A stretch of 64,000 bases of DNA from Paratinospora sagittata (taxonomy: Eukaryota; Streptophyta; Magnoliopsida; Ranunculales; Menispermaceae), in assembly GCA_035771175.1 (NCBI GenBank), contig CM069599.1, positions 33,389,562-33,453,561 on the forward strand, in the 5' to 3' direction. Shown piece by piece: positions 23,601 through 33,612 of this stretch (its first letter is position 1; each line of letters starts with the position of its first letter). The translations under genes and the position numbers were made by a program. The notes under the pieces were generated by a model. The model was not told the DNA's origin, did no database searches, and saw only the letters and a list, made by a program, of their open reading frames with translations.

Positions 23601-25420
23601 CCATCTACAAGTGCATACATTACTCCATCAAAGGAAATAATGATGATCAACCATTTTTCTATGTATAGTTTCGAAGAAAAAAATGTACTTTCGTCCCGAC
23701 ACCAATAGAACTTGACTTTATCCAAAAACACATGTTCAATTAAGTTTCCAAGTAATTACTACTATTAAGAAATAAATGCCTCAGTGCCTCACCAAAAGTT
23801 GATGCTTTCTTTGTCTAAAGAGCGTCAAACACTGCACATCTATTTTCCCACCCAAAAATTTCTGTTCACCCAATTTGAAACAGATTTACATCTCTACCAC
23901 AAGGGAAAAAAAAAATGTATGTTTCACTCCCATAACCCTTCTTGGCACTTTTCCTCCAATATTCTTTTGTTACTAAATGCTAAAAGAAGAACAATATTTG
24001 GCCCCCATACTCTCAAAGATAATCCACATCGTTAGCTTTCTGAACAGAAGATCTTAAGTTGGATAAATTCTATGGTTATTTCAAGACAGATCAGTCAAGC
24101 GTTGAGCTATGGATGTTGCCTATTGACATGGGGTTGACATCTTCCATTACCCGCCACACTGTTTCCCATACCCTTATAAATTTTCCATAATGTGTTTTTT
24201 TTAAGACATGACATGGAAGTTATTTCTCTCCACTTCTGTCTCCATTCTCTGCAATTATGATTTTTACTGTACAAGCACTATAAAGTCTCTTTAAGACTAT
24301 AAAAATTAAACTGCACCAAACAAAGATCTATCGGTCAAAATAAGGATTTTGCAATAATACCAAAAAAGTATCACAGGTACAAACCCAAGCACCACGCACT
24401 CACCCCTTTGTCTATCAAGCAATATTCTGGGGCAGGAAAGTTGAGGTGTTGCAACTTTGCACGCTAGTCCAAACGTACACAAATTCGCCATAAGGCTTGT
24501 TTTCTTTTGATTTACTGATCTTAGCATGTGACACTCCTACCTTTCCTAGAGGCACGTTTTTTTTCATGGGCTTCTTGAGCACATTACTCTCGAAAGACCT
24601 AAAGCTCTGGGCCCATCATAAAAGTTGCTGAATACGCAGCCTCTCGTGAAGAAAAAACATAAAATGTGAGAAGAATACGACGCCATATAGACCAGAATTG
24701 AAAATCAATTTCGTATAACGATGCAAAAAACTTCAATAATTCTTTAGCTGCCTATGTTAATTTCACATCTAACAACCAGGGGAAGAGGACTTACTGGTAA
24801 TGAAGTACTGGAGTTGTTCTTCCTCATCAACGAAACTTGATTCGACCTGATCAAACACCATGGAATCAAGAATTTCTGAACAAATTAAGTAGAAAACGCA
24901 GAGATTTTTTTTTTAAAAAAATGAGAAAATAAGATGGAAAACAGTTTGAAAAAGTACCTTGAGACACCAAAGAACAGAGCTCCAACAAATGAAGAACTAG
25001 TATCCATCCAGCTTAGCACAGTTAACGCAAGAAAAAACAAGAATCCTCCCAAATGCCTGCAAAACAGTCAAAAAAAAAACACTTAATCACAAAACGAACA
25101 GATTCTATCAAAAAAGAAGTAAGATCACACAAAGATCATTTAACTCATCGGACTTACGTCCAGACATTTAGGGTTTCATTGTGCCAGCTGAAAACACTGA
25201 GAAATGCCTCTTTCAATGGCCACTCAGACCTGTAATAATCCACTATAAACTCGTTATCTTTCAAATACGCAGGCAATTCCTCGTACTTCAACAACCTTCG
25301 CTCAAATCTCTTCTTCTCAACTTTTATCGATGAATCTTCAGCTTGATCGATCTTCGTCTTCTTCGCCGTGTAATTGCCATTCCGCTTCACCACCACTCCT
25401 CCGTCCATCATCGTCTTCAA
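20661..25420 (-). CDS. HHP4: Heptahelical transmembrane protein (PAQR family, HHP4-like)
   Basis: Four exons on the minus strand, 25158-25420, 24958-25056, 24795-24846 and 20661-21332, encode 361 aa, the usual size for plant HHPs. The N-terminus is cytosolic and basic, then comes the family signature [19 protein letters not shown] followed by [10 protein letters not shown] across the first intron. Seven hydrophobic segments follow. Metal-site residues of the PAQR fold are visible: H179 and H184 in SHLLACHS, D196 in RLDYAG, and the C-terminal GHSHQIFH at 321-328. Plant HHPs are relatives of adiponectin/progestin receptors and have been linked to cold, sugar and hormone responses; substrate and partner are not deducible here. 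Which paralogue (HHP1-5) is not certain; the [13 protein letters not shown] start favours HHP4. The third intron is 3.5 kb. The gene converges on the 19564 gene. Confidence 0.88.
21333..24794 (-). other. Large intron 3 of the HHP gene
   Basis: A 3.46 kb intron with donor at 24794 (minus-strand gtaagt) and acceptor at 21333 (ttttgcag). I find no nested gene, no terminal repeats and no SINE-like promoter boxes. Frames inside it, such as the one near 24306-24527, are not recognisable and have no splice partners. Confidence 0.6.
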
Positions 25421-26304
25421 GGTCTCCGGCTCCGCCCACTCGCCACCGGAACTTCTCCGTGTCGCACTTGCTCCGACCGTTTTCCAGTGATCTCGGATAG
25501 AAATCGGTGTATCGGTCGCCGGAAAATGTCAGCAACTCTGCAAACTCCGTTGGAGAGAAGCGGAGAAGAGGAAGTTCCGGTCACGAGACTTTATACTTTC
25601 GTTTTCCTTCTTTCTTTTTTTAAATAATTTGAACGTCTTATCATGTTTGTTAAATTAATATTACCCCCCTAATGTTTCTGTAAATTACATGGTGCTCCCT
25701 TGACTGTTAGTCATCGCGTCCTTGACTAACTTTAAAAAAATGATAATGTTTCTTGTTGCTAGTTATCTTGAGTCACTTGGAAAAGTAAATAATAATTAAC
25801 TAAAAAGATGATCTTGAAAGAAGTCTTTAATTAATATTAATATCACCTCCTAGTCTTCAACCAAATTTAATGTAAGCAGTTAAAAAGTATATTTGATAAA
25901 ACATAATATAACTAGAATATATGTTTATAATATAACTAGAATTACAGAAATAGTTTAAAATAGTCGACCAATGGTGCCTACGTGAGGATGAGAAGCAATT
26001 GAAAATGAACAATTCAATGCAAATAATACGAAGAATTCACTATAGTGCAAAAAATGCATCTTACTAAAAATAGCGTTTCACGTATTTTGTGTCTCCAATT
26101 CAAATCTTATGTTGATTTACACTATAAGAACAATTATAACTTTGATTTTACATTCTAACTTAATTCTAACAAAAAGATTTAACTCATAGAAGAAGAGAGA
26201 TTTATTGTATGAGAAAAGAATAGTATAGTGATTCAACTCATTCAAGCATATTAAAATAACATAAAAAGTAGTATTATTTTACTATTTTTTATCAAAGTAA
26301 AATT

Positions 26305-26393
26305 TAATGTAGACACCTATTAACTATCAGATGTTATTGGGTGAGCCGTATACACATGTCTGATCATCCAAAGGTCACTGGGTGTTTACATTA
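26305..26393. mobile_element. Small MITE-like inverted-repeat element, 89 bp
   Basis: The left end taatgtagacacc (26305-26317) and the right end ggtgtttacatta (26381-26393) are inverted repeats with one mismatch. Inside them, atcagatgt near the left pairs loosely with acatgtctgat near the right, so most of the element could fold into a hairpin. No coding capacity. Boundaries and class are uncertain. Confidence 0.45.
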
Positions 26394-26600
26394 TATTTTG
26401 CGTTAGTATATCTAATGACGTTTATGTGATCTCTTTTTTTTGTGTGTAAATTATGAATCATTTTTTGAAAAAAAAAAAAATGTTCTCCTAACAAGTTTGA
26501 GATTTTTTGTTTTTTTAAAGGAAAAGTTAGAGATTTAATTTGAAGTGTTTGGGCTGCGTTGACGGTGCTTTCAGGTCGTTAAGGTGCCTTGGTTTTATTT

Positions 26601-26624
26601 GGGGGGGGGGGGGGGGGGGGGGGG
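26601..26624 (+). repeat. Uninterrupted run of 24 guanines
   Basis: All bases from 26601 to 26624 are G. In an AT-rich plant background this is exceptional. It could form a G-quadruplex or could be a length error in the assembly. Confidence 0.95.
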
Positions 26625-27156
26625 TCCCTCTGCAATTCAACTATATAGTATTTATTATTGCTATGTATTATTCTCTTATACTGCGCAAGCATAACAAGGA
26701 ATGAAACGTGTAATAGTGACGTTAATAAGTTAGCTTGTCGTACGCAGCTTAATAACTTGTACCACTGATTTATTGGACAATACGCAACTCGAGATTTGGC
26801 CGTCCGATCTCCACCGAAGTGACGCAATTAATTAAAGATTATAGCCATTTGCGGACACGTTTAAAGCTGCTCCGGTTGTATGACGAGTTGTTTAATTCCA
26901 CGTGTCGGAACAGGATAGCCTGGGAGGTAAGGAGCGATAGGTTAGGTAAACTTTCCGTCCTTTGGCTTCCAAGTTCCTAGGTTCGGTTCGTAGACGGACC
27001 AACCGACCCATCGACTTACGCCTACTTCCAACGGTTCACTTGTTTGTTGACTTGGTACGACCGAGCAAGGGTTGGTCAGATTTTAGAATACTATGAATTA
27101 TTTTGAATATTGCTAGATATATATATATATATATATGTCTTGATGGCATCATAAAC

Positions 27157-27379
27157 GTTTTATTTATTTATTTATTATTATTAATTTTTTGATACTATAA
27201 GGATATTCTTTTTTTTAAAAAAAAATTAGACTAATTATTTCAAATTCGAACATGACAGAAGCGTTTTGGCTGACCCTTTCAACAGAAGTAAATAAATGGG
27301 AATACGTTCAAGTTCAAACTCGAGACTTGAACCTTAATCTCATTTATACTGACCTCCTTAACCAACTAAGCTACCATGC
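27157..27379 (-). mobile_element. tRNA-derived SINE, minus orientation
   Basis: Read on the minus strand from 27379, it begins GCATGGTAGCTTAGTTGG, with an RNA polymerase III A-box (GGTAGCTTAGTTGG, 27362-27375), followed at tRNA-like spacing by a B-box (GGTTCAAGTCTCG, 27321-27333). The 3' end is A/T-rich with (aaat)n-like tails. It is flanked by a 16-bp target duplication with two mismatches: tgatggcatcataaac (27141-27156) and tgatggctacataaac (27380-27395). A-box, B-box, A-rich tail and long target duplication together identify a SINE; it has no coding capacity. Confidence 0.85.
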
Positions 27380-27860
27380 TGATGGCTACATAAACATTTT
27401 TCCTCCTCTTCCATCATTATAAATAATTGAACTTTGTTTAATTATTTTTAATAAATGTATTTTTCATCGCACTTAGAAGGCAGTTTCCTTATTTCCTAAT
27501 GTTTCGTTGCATTGGCCTAATAATGATTATGTAAATAAATAAAATGGTATATTTAACATTATAAGCTTACATAAACGCCAACTTAATACTAATTTTGTAT
27601 GTCTAATAAAATTAAACTATATGAAATATATCCTCTACTCCACCTAGAGCGGAGCATATTATTTGTATACCTTTTTCATAGAATTAGGCTCAATTCAAGA
27701 TAAAAGAGGATAATTGCATTAGATAACTAACAGCCAACATAAAACTTTATTTGCTTAAATATAATATAAATATACTTAATCAAACTATACAAAGGGTTAG
27801 GATGTCATATATGTCACGACGCCCCTGACGTAGGCTGACGTCATGACCGACACAGTATGC

Positions 27861-27892
27861 TATATACTGTACATATTTATATACAGTATATA
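27861..27892. repeat. Perfect 11-bp inverted repeat (hairpin)
   Basis: tatatactgta at 27861-27871 and tacagtatata at 27882-27892 are exact inverted repeats around a 10-base AT loop. It lies in a block (about 27810-27970) bounded by 'gtcacgacgcccc' and 'acggggtgttata', which may be the remnant of a larger repeat. Confidence 0.6.
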
Positions 27893-28678
27893 ATATATTG
27901 TCAGCCTTCACGTAGTCTCACGATCATTTCCAAAATTTATAAAAATTTAATTACGGGGTGTTATAATATAAATGATAATTTAGCCCTTGACTAAGCTTAA
28001 ACATGTTCATATAGCTAACCTTGTATAATTAGAAAAAAGACATAATTAGTTGAGTTAAACTGAGCTAAATATATAGACTCAAATAATTAAAACAATCATG
28101 ACAACACATATGTATAGATACTTTGTATAATCCATTCAACATGCACTATAGTAATAGTAGACCTTCATATAACCTCCATTTCCACTGGAGTTTCAAGGAG
28201 TGTACAGTTGCACAACCCCCCAACACAAGCTTTAAAAAAAAAAAAAAAAAGCCACCTTCTTTAATCCATGAATATCATCATACACATCAATAAATAAGTA
28301 ATGCCATTTTCAAATGGCCCGACAGCCCAAAATTCACCATTATTTATGGGTGAGCTTAGAGATGAGTTGATGGGTGGGTCAGTACTAAGTGGACTTGGCC
28401 ATTGAGGAACGGTGCACCGTTAATTGGGAGGTTATTGGTTGGACATTTTGGAAGTGACAGTGATGAATCGAGGAAAAAAAAAAAAAAACAAGAAGAAGAA
28501 GAAGAAGAAGAAAGAAAGGGAAATCCACCCCCAATATAAGATTATTTGGGAAAGGAATAAGCGTTAAAAACGAGTGAAGAAGACAGAGAAAAGAGAGTAT
28601 TACATGGCCGCTTCAAGACGGCCATAACACTAACAAAAAGGAAAATAAATAGCAAACCACCATCTTCCTCCTCTCTTC

Positions 28679-28692
28679 ATATATATATATAG
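28679..28692 (+). promoter_or_regulatory. Possible TATA element of the WRI4-like gene
   Basis: A tatatatatatata stretch ending 65 bases before the start codon and preceded by CT-rich sequence. In this AT-rich background the match is weak evidence, and the real core promoter may lie further upstream. Confidence 0.3.
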
Positions 28693-28756
28693 GAGGTCCC
28701 ATTTCATTATTATTATTATTATTAATCAGTATACCCAAGAGATTAGAGGTACTTTA

Positions 28757-31700
28757 ATGGGGAAGAAATCACAGCAGAACCAGAAGATGAGCAATGGTGG
28801 TAATAGTAGTAGTACTAGTGGAAGTAATAAAGTGATAAAGAGAACCAGAAAGAGCATCCCAAGAGAATCTCCTGCGCGACGTAGCTCCGTCTATCGCGGC
28901 GTTACAAGGTAATTAATCAGTTATATATATTACATGTATTGTTTGATCATATATAGTGATAAGTAATATGTTCATGAAAAATTGGTTAATTAATTAATTG
29001 CTGAATATCAAATGAATGAATATATGGTTTTAATTAATGATCATCAGGCATAGATGGACTGGACGGTATGAAGCTCATCTGTGGGATAAGAATTGCTGGA
29101 ATGAGTCCCAAAACAAGAAAGGAAGACAAGGTTCTTAATTATTTCTTTTTTAATTTAATTTCTTTCTTTGTTTTTCATATTAATTGATTGCATTTTTCCA
29201 GATTGATTGATTGATTATTTTTTTTTATTAAATAAATATGTGTTATGATGGTGAAATTCAACCGGAAAACAGTCTATCTTGGTGAGTAATATATCGGAAT
29301 TTTTATTTATTTATTTATTTATTTCTGTGATGTGTATATTGTTTATCTTAATAAACCTCATCACATTGTATGATTTTGGGATTGATTATATATGATCAGG
29401 AGCATATGATGATGAAGCAGTTGCAGCACACGCTTATGATTTGGCAGCTCTCAAGTACTGGGGGCATGAAACCATCCTCAATTTTCCGGTATTCTTTTTC
29501 AAAAAAATTATTTTCCATTTATAATGCTTATAACAATAGCTTAAAAAAAAGATGTGAGATTTTATTATTATTATGGTAGCTGTCAACTTACCAAGCAGAG
29601 CTAAAAGAGATGGAGAGTCAATCCAAGGAAGGATATATTGGGTCTTTGAGAAGGTGAGTTTTTTTTTTTTTTTTTTTTTTTTCTCTCTCTCTTTCTAAAT
29701 ATATATCATTTGACTAATAATAATTTGTTTTATCATTTTTTATGCATATGACTTAGGCAATATTGATTTATTTCAAAATTAAAAATGATAATATTGAATT
29801 TGTGGATTTAATTGGTGGCAGGAAAAGCAACGGATTTTCCAGAGGAGTATCGAAATACAGAGGGGTTGCAAGGTATTGATCATAAGGAAATAATAATATA
29901 TAAAACAAAATTACCAATCTTAAATATTTTCTTCATTGTTCTTGTCCTCATCCATATCTAAATATAACAATGGTTGCCATTTACAGACACCACCATAATG
30001 GAAGATGGGAAGCCCGAATTGGCCGAGTTTTTGGAAACAAGTACCTCTACCTTGGAACATATGGTAAATTCTTTAATTTTTTTTATTTTTTCAATAAAAT
30101 TTAATATAATATTTTGAAGTAATATTATATGTAAGTTGGGTATCAACGATATTTTTCGACATAAGCACTCAGTCTCTATTGAATGTTTTAAAAACATGCA
30201 TGTATTTAAGGATGTTACGTAATATACGTATATTCTCAAAATATTCAAAGGAGCTGGGGATTGGCGTCAAAAAATTACGTTGACACCCAACATATATAAA
30301 ATATATTTTTTTTTCAATTATATGAGTCCACTTTGTATACTTAATTTATGAAGAAAGAAATCGGGCAGTTAGACATTAAAATGTTTGAAAGTGAAATGAT
30401 AAGGAAAACTTAGTCAATAAAGTGCTAACAGTTTTGATAATGTTGAAGGCTTATAAAAGTCTTTAAGTTAGTTGGGGAGGGAGGAAAATGAAAATTTAAT
30501 TGTAGAGAAATCACAAATCAGCAAAACCCCACTACCAGAACGGCTATTTAAGGTTTCCAACTATAATTCCCTCCCAATTAGATATTTATTTAATGGATCA
30601 TGCTGATTTTCTCCTAATATATTCATCACCTACGGCGCGGTTTTTATGTTAGAAATAAATTATCATTAAAACTTTAAATAGCCGACTTAGAAGCAAACGG
30701 AAAACTGTCGGTAATTAATACTCATTAATGTCAATATTTCAACCGACAAAATATATCTATTAAATATTGAATTAAGTTGTCAAAAAAAAAATTTGAATTA
30801 AGAAAATAAAAGAATCAGTATTAATAAAGGAAGAAAAAGCAAATTATGGGAATCTCAAAGCCATCTTTTTCTTTTTTAAATAACAATAAATTTTATTTAT
30901 TTATCAAGTTTTAAGGAAATTTTTTTTTTAATTATTAATTTTTTGACATTTGATGTGTCATCTTTTCTTTAAATGAAACTAATCCTTTTATACTAAGACA
31001 TTAGAAAAATATTTTGACTAATTCTTTTAATAAAAAAAAATAAACATTTTGAACTTTAATTTCTATCCTTTTTTAATAATTTAATAAAATGAGATGTATG
31101 CGTGTGTATGTGCACGGTTTGATGCTTAGACTTAGTATACTTTGTTCGTGCATCTGCAAATTAAGATTTTTTCTCTGTTGTCTTCTAATAATTCAAAAAA
31201 AAAAAAAATTTCATGTGTTTCCGAAACTGTCCCTGACTATTCTCTGTTTTCCTTACATTTGATACAGCGACGCAAGAAGAAGCGGCGACAGCTTACGACA
31301 TGGCAGCTATCGAGTACCGGGGACTTAACGCCGTTACCAACTTCGACCTCAGCCGTTACGTCAAATGGCTCCGACCCAACTCCACCGACCCTAACCAGGA
31401 CCCGAATCCTGACCCGAATCGCGAACTCGGATTCAGCTTCCTTCATAACCCGAACTCCAACACAACCACCGCACCGGCACGTTCAGCGGCCGGCACCGGC
31501 GCCGGCGTATCGTCGGCGCTGGGACTGCTTCTGCAGTCGCCGAAGTTCAAGCAAATGCTGGAGATGACGACGTCAGCCGACGACGACTTTCAGGCTAGCC
31601 CGCCGGAATCTGACCCACCGAAGCGGGTCTTCCCGGACGATATTCAGACGTACTTCGAGTGTCAGGACTCCGGGAGCTTCGCCGGCGAAGAAGACGACGG

Positions 31701-31761
31701 CGTGTTCGGAGATCTCAGCTCGTTCTTGTCGCCGACTTTTCAGTGCGAGTTGGATGGGTGA
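28757..31761 (+). CDS. WRI4: WRINKLED-type double-AP2 transcription factor (WRI4-like)
   Basis: Eight exons (28757-28908, 29048-29130, 29273-29281, 29400-29488, 29580-29653, 29822-29872, 29987-30063, 31268-31761) encode 342 aa. Two AP2 domains: the first at about 43-111 ([22 protein letters not shown], split by introns), the second at about 146-207 ([19 protein letters not shown], then [18 protein letters not shown]). Exon 3 has only 9 nt (tctatcttg) and completes Val-Tyr-Leu of VYLGAYD, the micro-exon known from WRI1-family genes; omitting it breaks the first AP2 domain. The acidic C-terminus has [15 protein letters not shown], which I recall from WRI3/WRI4. WRI factors activate glycolytic and fatty-acid synthesis genes; WRI3/WRI4 act in flowers and stems, supplying cutin and wax precursors. 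Nuclear. Intron 7 carries a MITE. Confidence 0.93.
30125..30299. mobile_element. 175-bp TIR MITE in intron 7 of the WRI4-like gene
   Basis: The left end, ttatatgtaagttgggtatcaacg, and the reverse complement of the right end, ttatatatgttgggtgtcaacg, form terminal inverted repeats of about 34 bases, extending through ..tttttcgac/..ttttttgac. The interior aligns with a second copy at 62027-62200 (for example gcatgtatttaaggatgtta versus gcgtgtgtatttggagatgt). No coding capacity. Target duplication not clear. Confidence 0.8.
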
Positions 31762-32768
31762 GTTGGTGGATTTTTTGAAGGGCTTTGTTCTAATTTCTAA
31801 TGAATAACAAAATTGTAAATAAGTAATGTAGATAGGCACGGATTCATTTATCAAAGCAATTTCATGAATAAGAAATGTCTAATAAGCTTGTAAGCAGTGG
31901 CTACGGAGGAGAGCCTTTGAAAATAAAAGTTTATTTTTTTTTAATTATTCTTTGCTATATAATAATGATATTTTTAATTTAGATCGCCATTCCCTATCTT
32001 TTTCTAATTTGATTCTCATCTGGGCCGATTAATTTTTTGATTAAATGAAATAAATTTGAATTGAATAAGTGTTGGCAATAAGCATCCGTCAGCATAAAGA
32101 TCAGACACACTCATTAAGCAACAGCGTTATATAAAGACAAGTTTGCCTTAATTCATTACACTGCCAATAAGGCAACTGGTCTATTATATGGGTCGGATGT
32201 TCAAGGCGAAATTACGAAGGAGTGGATACCAAATTTTTTATTAGCTCAAAGTAGTTATTGGGTTGGATCTTATTAGTGTAGATAATAATCGAGTCTTACG
32301 TAGCTCAGATTTTTCACGAGTGGGATAAGTATCGAGTTATACTTGTTTCTTCAAAAAAAAAAAAATACATTGCATAAAATTACCTTCATGTTTCTAAATC
32401 ACAATAAGCCTCTACTCACTGACTTTCTTATTGGAAAATGCGATTGGAATGTTCTAAAATTCAGACATGAATCCGAATTCAACCTATAAACATAGTAATC
32501 TAACATGATATTAAAAAGGATTTGTGAAGAAGGGTCTTGAGTTTCAACCTCATAGCAAGTACTTGGATTTTCCCCCGCTCAACCAACTCAACTGAGTCTT
32601 TTTCCAACATAAAGACGCTTCATGAATATGTTTCCTCTATTTTGCTTTATTAAAAACTAAATTGACATTTAAATTACAATAAAAATCTAGTATCACACAA
32701 GAAAATCCCAATAAAAAAAAATAAAAATGGAACAAGTATTGAAAGGCATACAATAGGAACAACAAATA
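31762..32768. other. 3' region of WRI4-like gene and intergenic DNA
   Basis: The WRI4 3' UTR probably ends within the first 150-200 bases (AT-rich, aataaa-like motifs). The rest shows no gene. A segment near 32500-32610 has weak A-box/B-box-like sequence on the minus strand (gttggttgagc, ggttgaaactc), but this is too degenerate to call a SINE. Confidence 0.5.
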
Positions 32769-33365
32769 TGATGGGGTCCACCTCATCATCTCATTAAACA
32801 AAAATAAAACTCATGCATGGGAACAATAACACGTTTCACGTGGGCGCGAAGAAAATGTGGACTGCATGGGAACTACAACACACTTCACGTGGGCAGGTTG
32901 CACGGACTTCACATGGGGCAAGCTGCAGACTTCACGTGGGAAGGACCAAATCAATTACAAAAATACCCATGTTTTAGCTCTATAAATAGAGCATTAATTT
33001 CATTCTTCAAAATCATCTGAGAGAGATCAAATATTCAGAGAGATCTAATTCTAGAAATCTAGAGAGCCTCAAAGAGAGTTTCTTTGAGAAGAAAAAGTGT
33101 GAGCCAATTTGTGAAGTGTTATCCACAAATTGAAGATACATAGTAAGTGTATATTTGTGAGAGATCCACCTAAGGGTGAAGTTTGTAATCCCATTTGATT
33201 ATAGTGGAAGTTTCTTAAGCGGCTTACGGGTCCCGTGGTTTTTACCTCATCTTTGGAGGGTTTTCCACGCTAAAATTGTTGGTGTTATTTTTGTTGTATT
33301 TTAGTTTAGGAAATTGTCCTGGGATTGTAGAATCTATTTCTGTACAACCATCGTTTTTCCCAACA
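32769..33365 (+). repeat. 5' LTR of the copia element
   Basis: 597 bp from TGATGGGG to CCCAACA. U3 contains three exact G-boxes (cacgtg at 32837, 32886, 32933) and one near match (cacatg, 32910), each in a ttcac(g/a)tggg context. A TATA box, tataaata at 32981, sits in the inverted repeat gctctat-aa-atagagc. Transcription should start roughly 30 bases downstream. Confidence 0.95.
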
Positions 33366-33368
33366 AAG

Positions 33369-33380
33369 TGGTATCAGAGC
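33369..33380 (+). promoter_or_regulatory. Primer-binding site (initiator Met tRNA)
   Basis: tggtatcagagc, three bases after the LTR end, is the standard plant copia primer site complementary to the 3' end of initiator tRNA-Met. Confidence 0.93.
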
Positions 33381-33400
33381 TTGGGTCGTTTTCGCGAAGG

Positions 33401-33567
33401 TACTATTCATACATACAGTACTATTTACGTATACATCACTATTCACGTATACGACACTGTTTTGTCGGCAGGTACTATTTAGAATACTATTCACGGATAC
33501 TATTCGCAGATACTATTCACATAGTACTATTCATAAGGGGTACTATTTACAGAATACTATTCATAGC
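33401..33567 (+). repeat. ACTATT leader repeats in the copia untranslated leader
   Basis: Ten imperfect copies of (t/c)actatt(c/t)(a/g) spaced about 10-30 bases apart fill the leader between the primer site and the pol frame. Similar degenerate tact(a/g)ttca arrays occur in other plant copia leaders, as I recall. The last repeat merges into what looks like the first few codons of gag. Confidence 0.75.
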
Positions 33568-33612
33568 CGAAAAAGTGTCCAGCTCCGCGAAACCTGTTGA
33601 GTGACGACTCAA

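Larger units (their letters stand above)
25421..28756. other. Intergenic region between the divergent HHP and WRI4-like genes
   Basis: Contains the promoters of both genes plus the separately listed small MITE, G24 run, SINE and palindrome. A G-box-like cacgtg sits at 26899-26904. A (gaa)n tract at about 28489-28514 lies in the probable leader or proximal promoter of the WRI4-like gene. No further gene seen. Confidence 0.6.

Noticed and set aside
24306..24527. 73-codon minus-strand frame in the large HHP intron
   Set aside because: No recognisable domain, no plausible splice links, and it lies in an intron of an otherwise complete gene on the same strand.
25343..25627. Plus-strand frame opposite the first HHP exon
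   Set aside because: Antisense shadow of the HHP N-terminal coding region.
32460..32640. Possible second SINE on the minus strand
   Set aside because: A-box and B-box resemblance is weak, and neither an A-rich tail nor a target duplication is visible.
32817..33020. 67-codon frame present in both LTRs (also 37064-37267)
   Set aside because: It is the translation of the G-box repeats in the LTR promoter, upstream of the TATA box, and would not be in the element's transcript.
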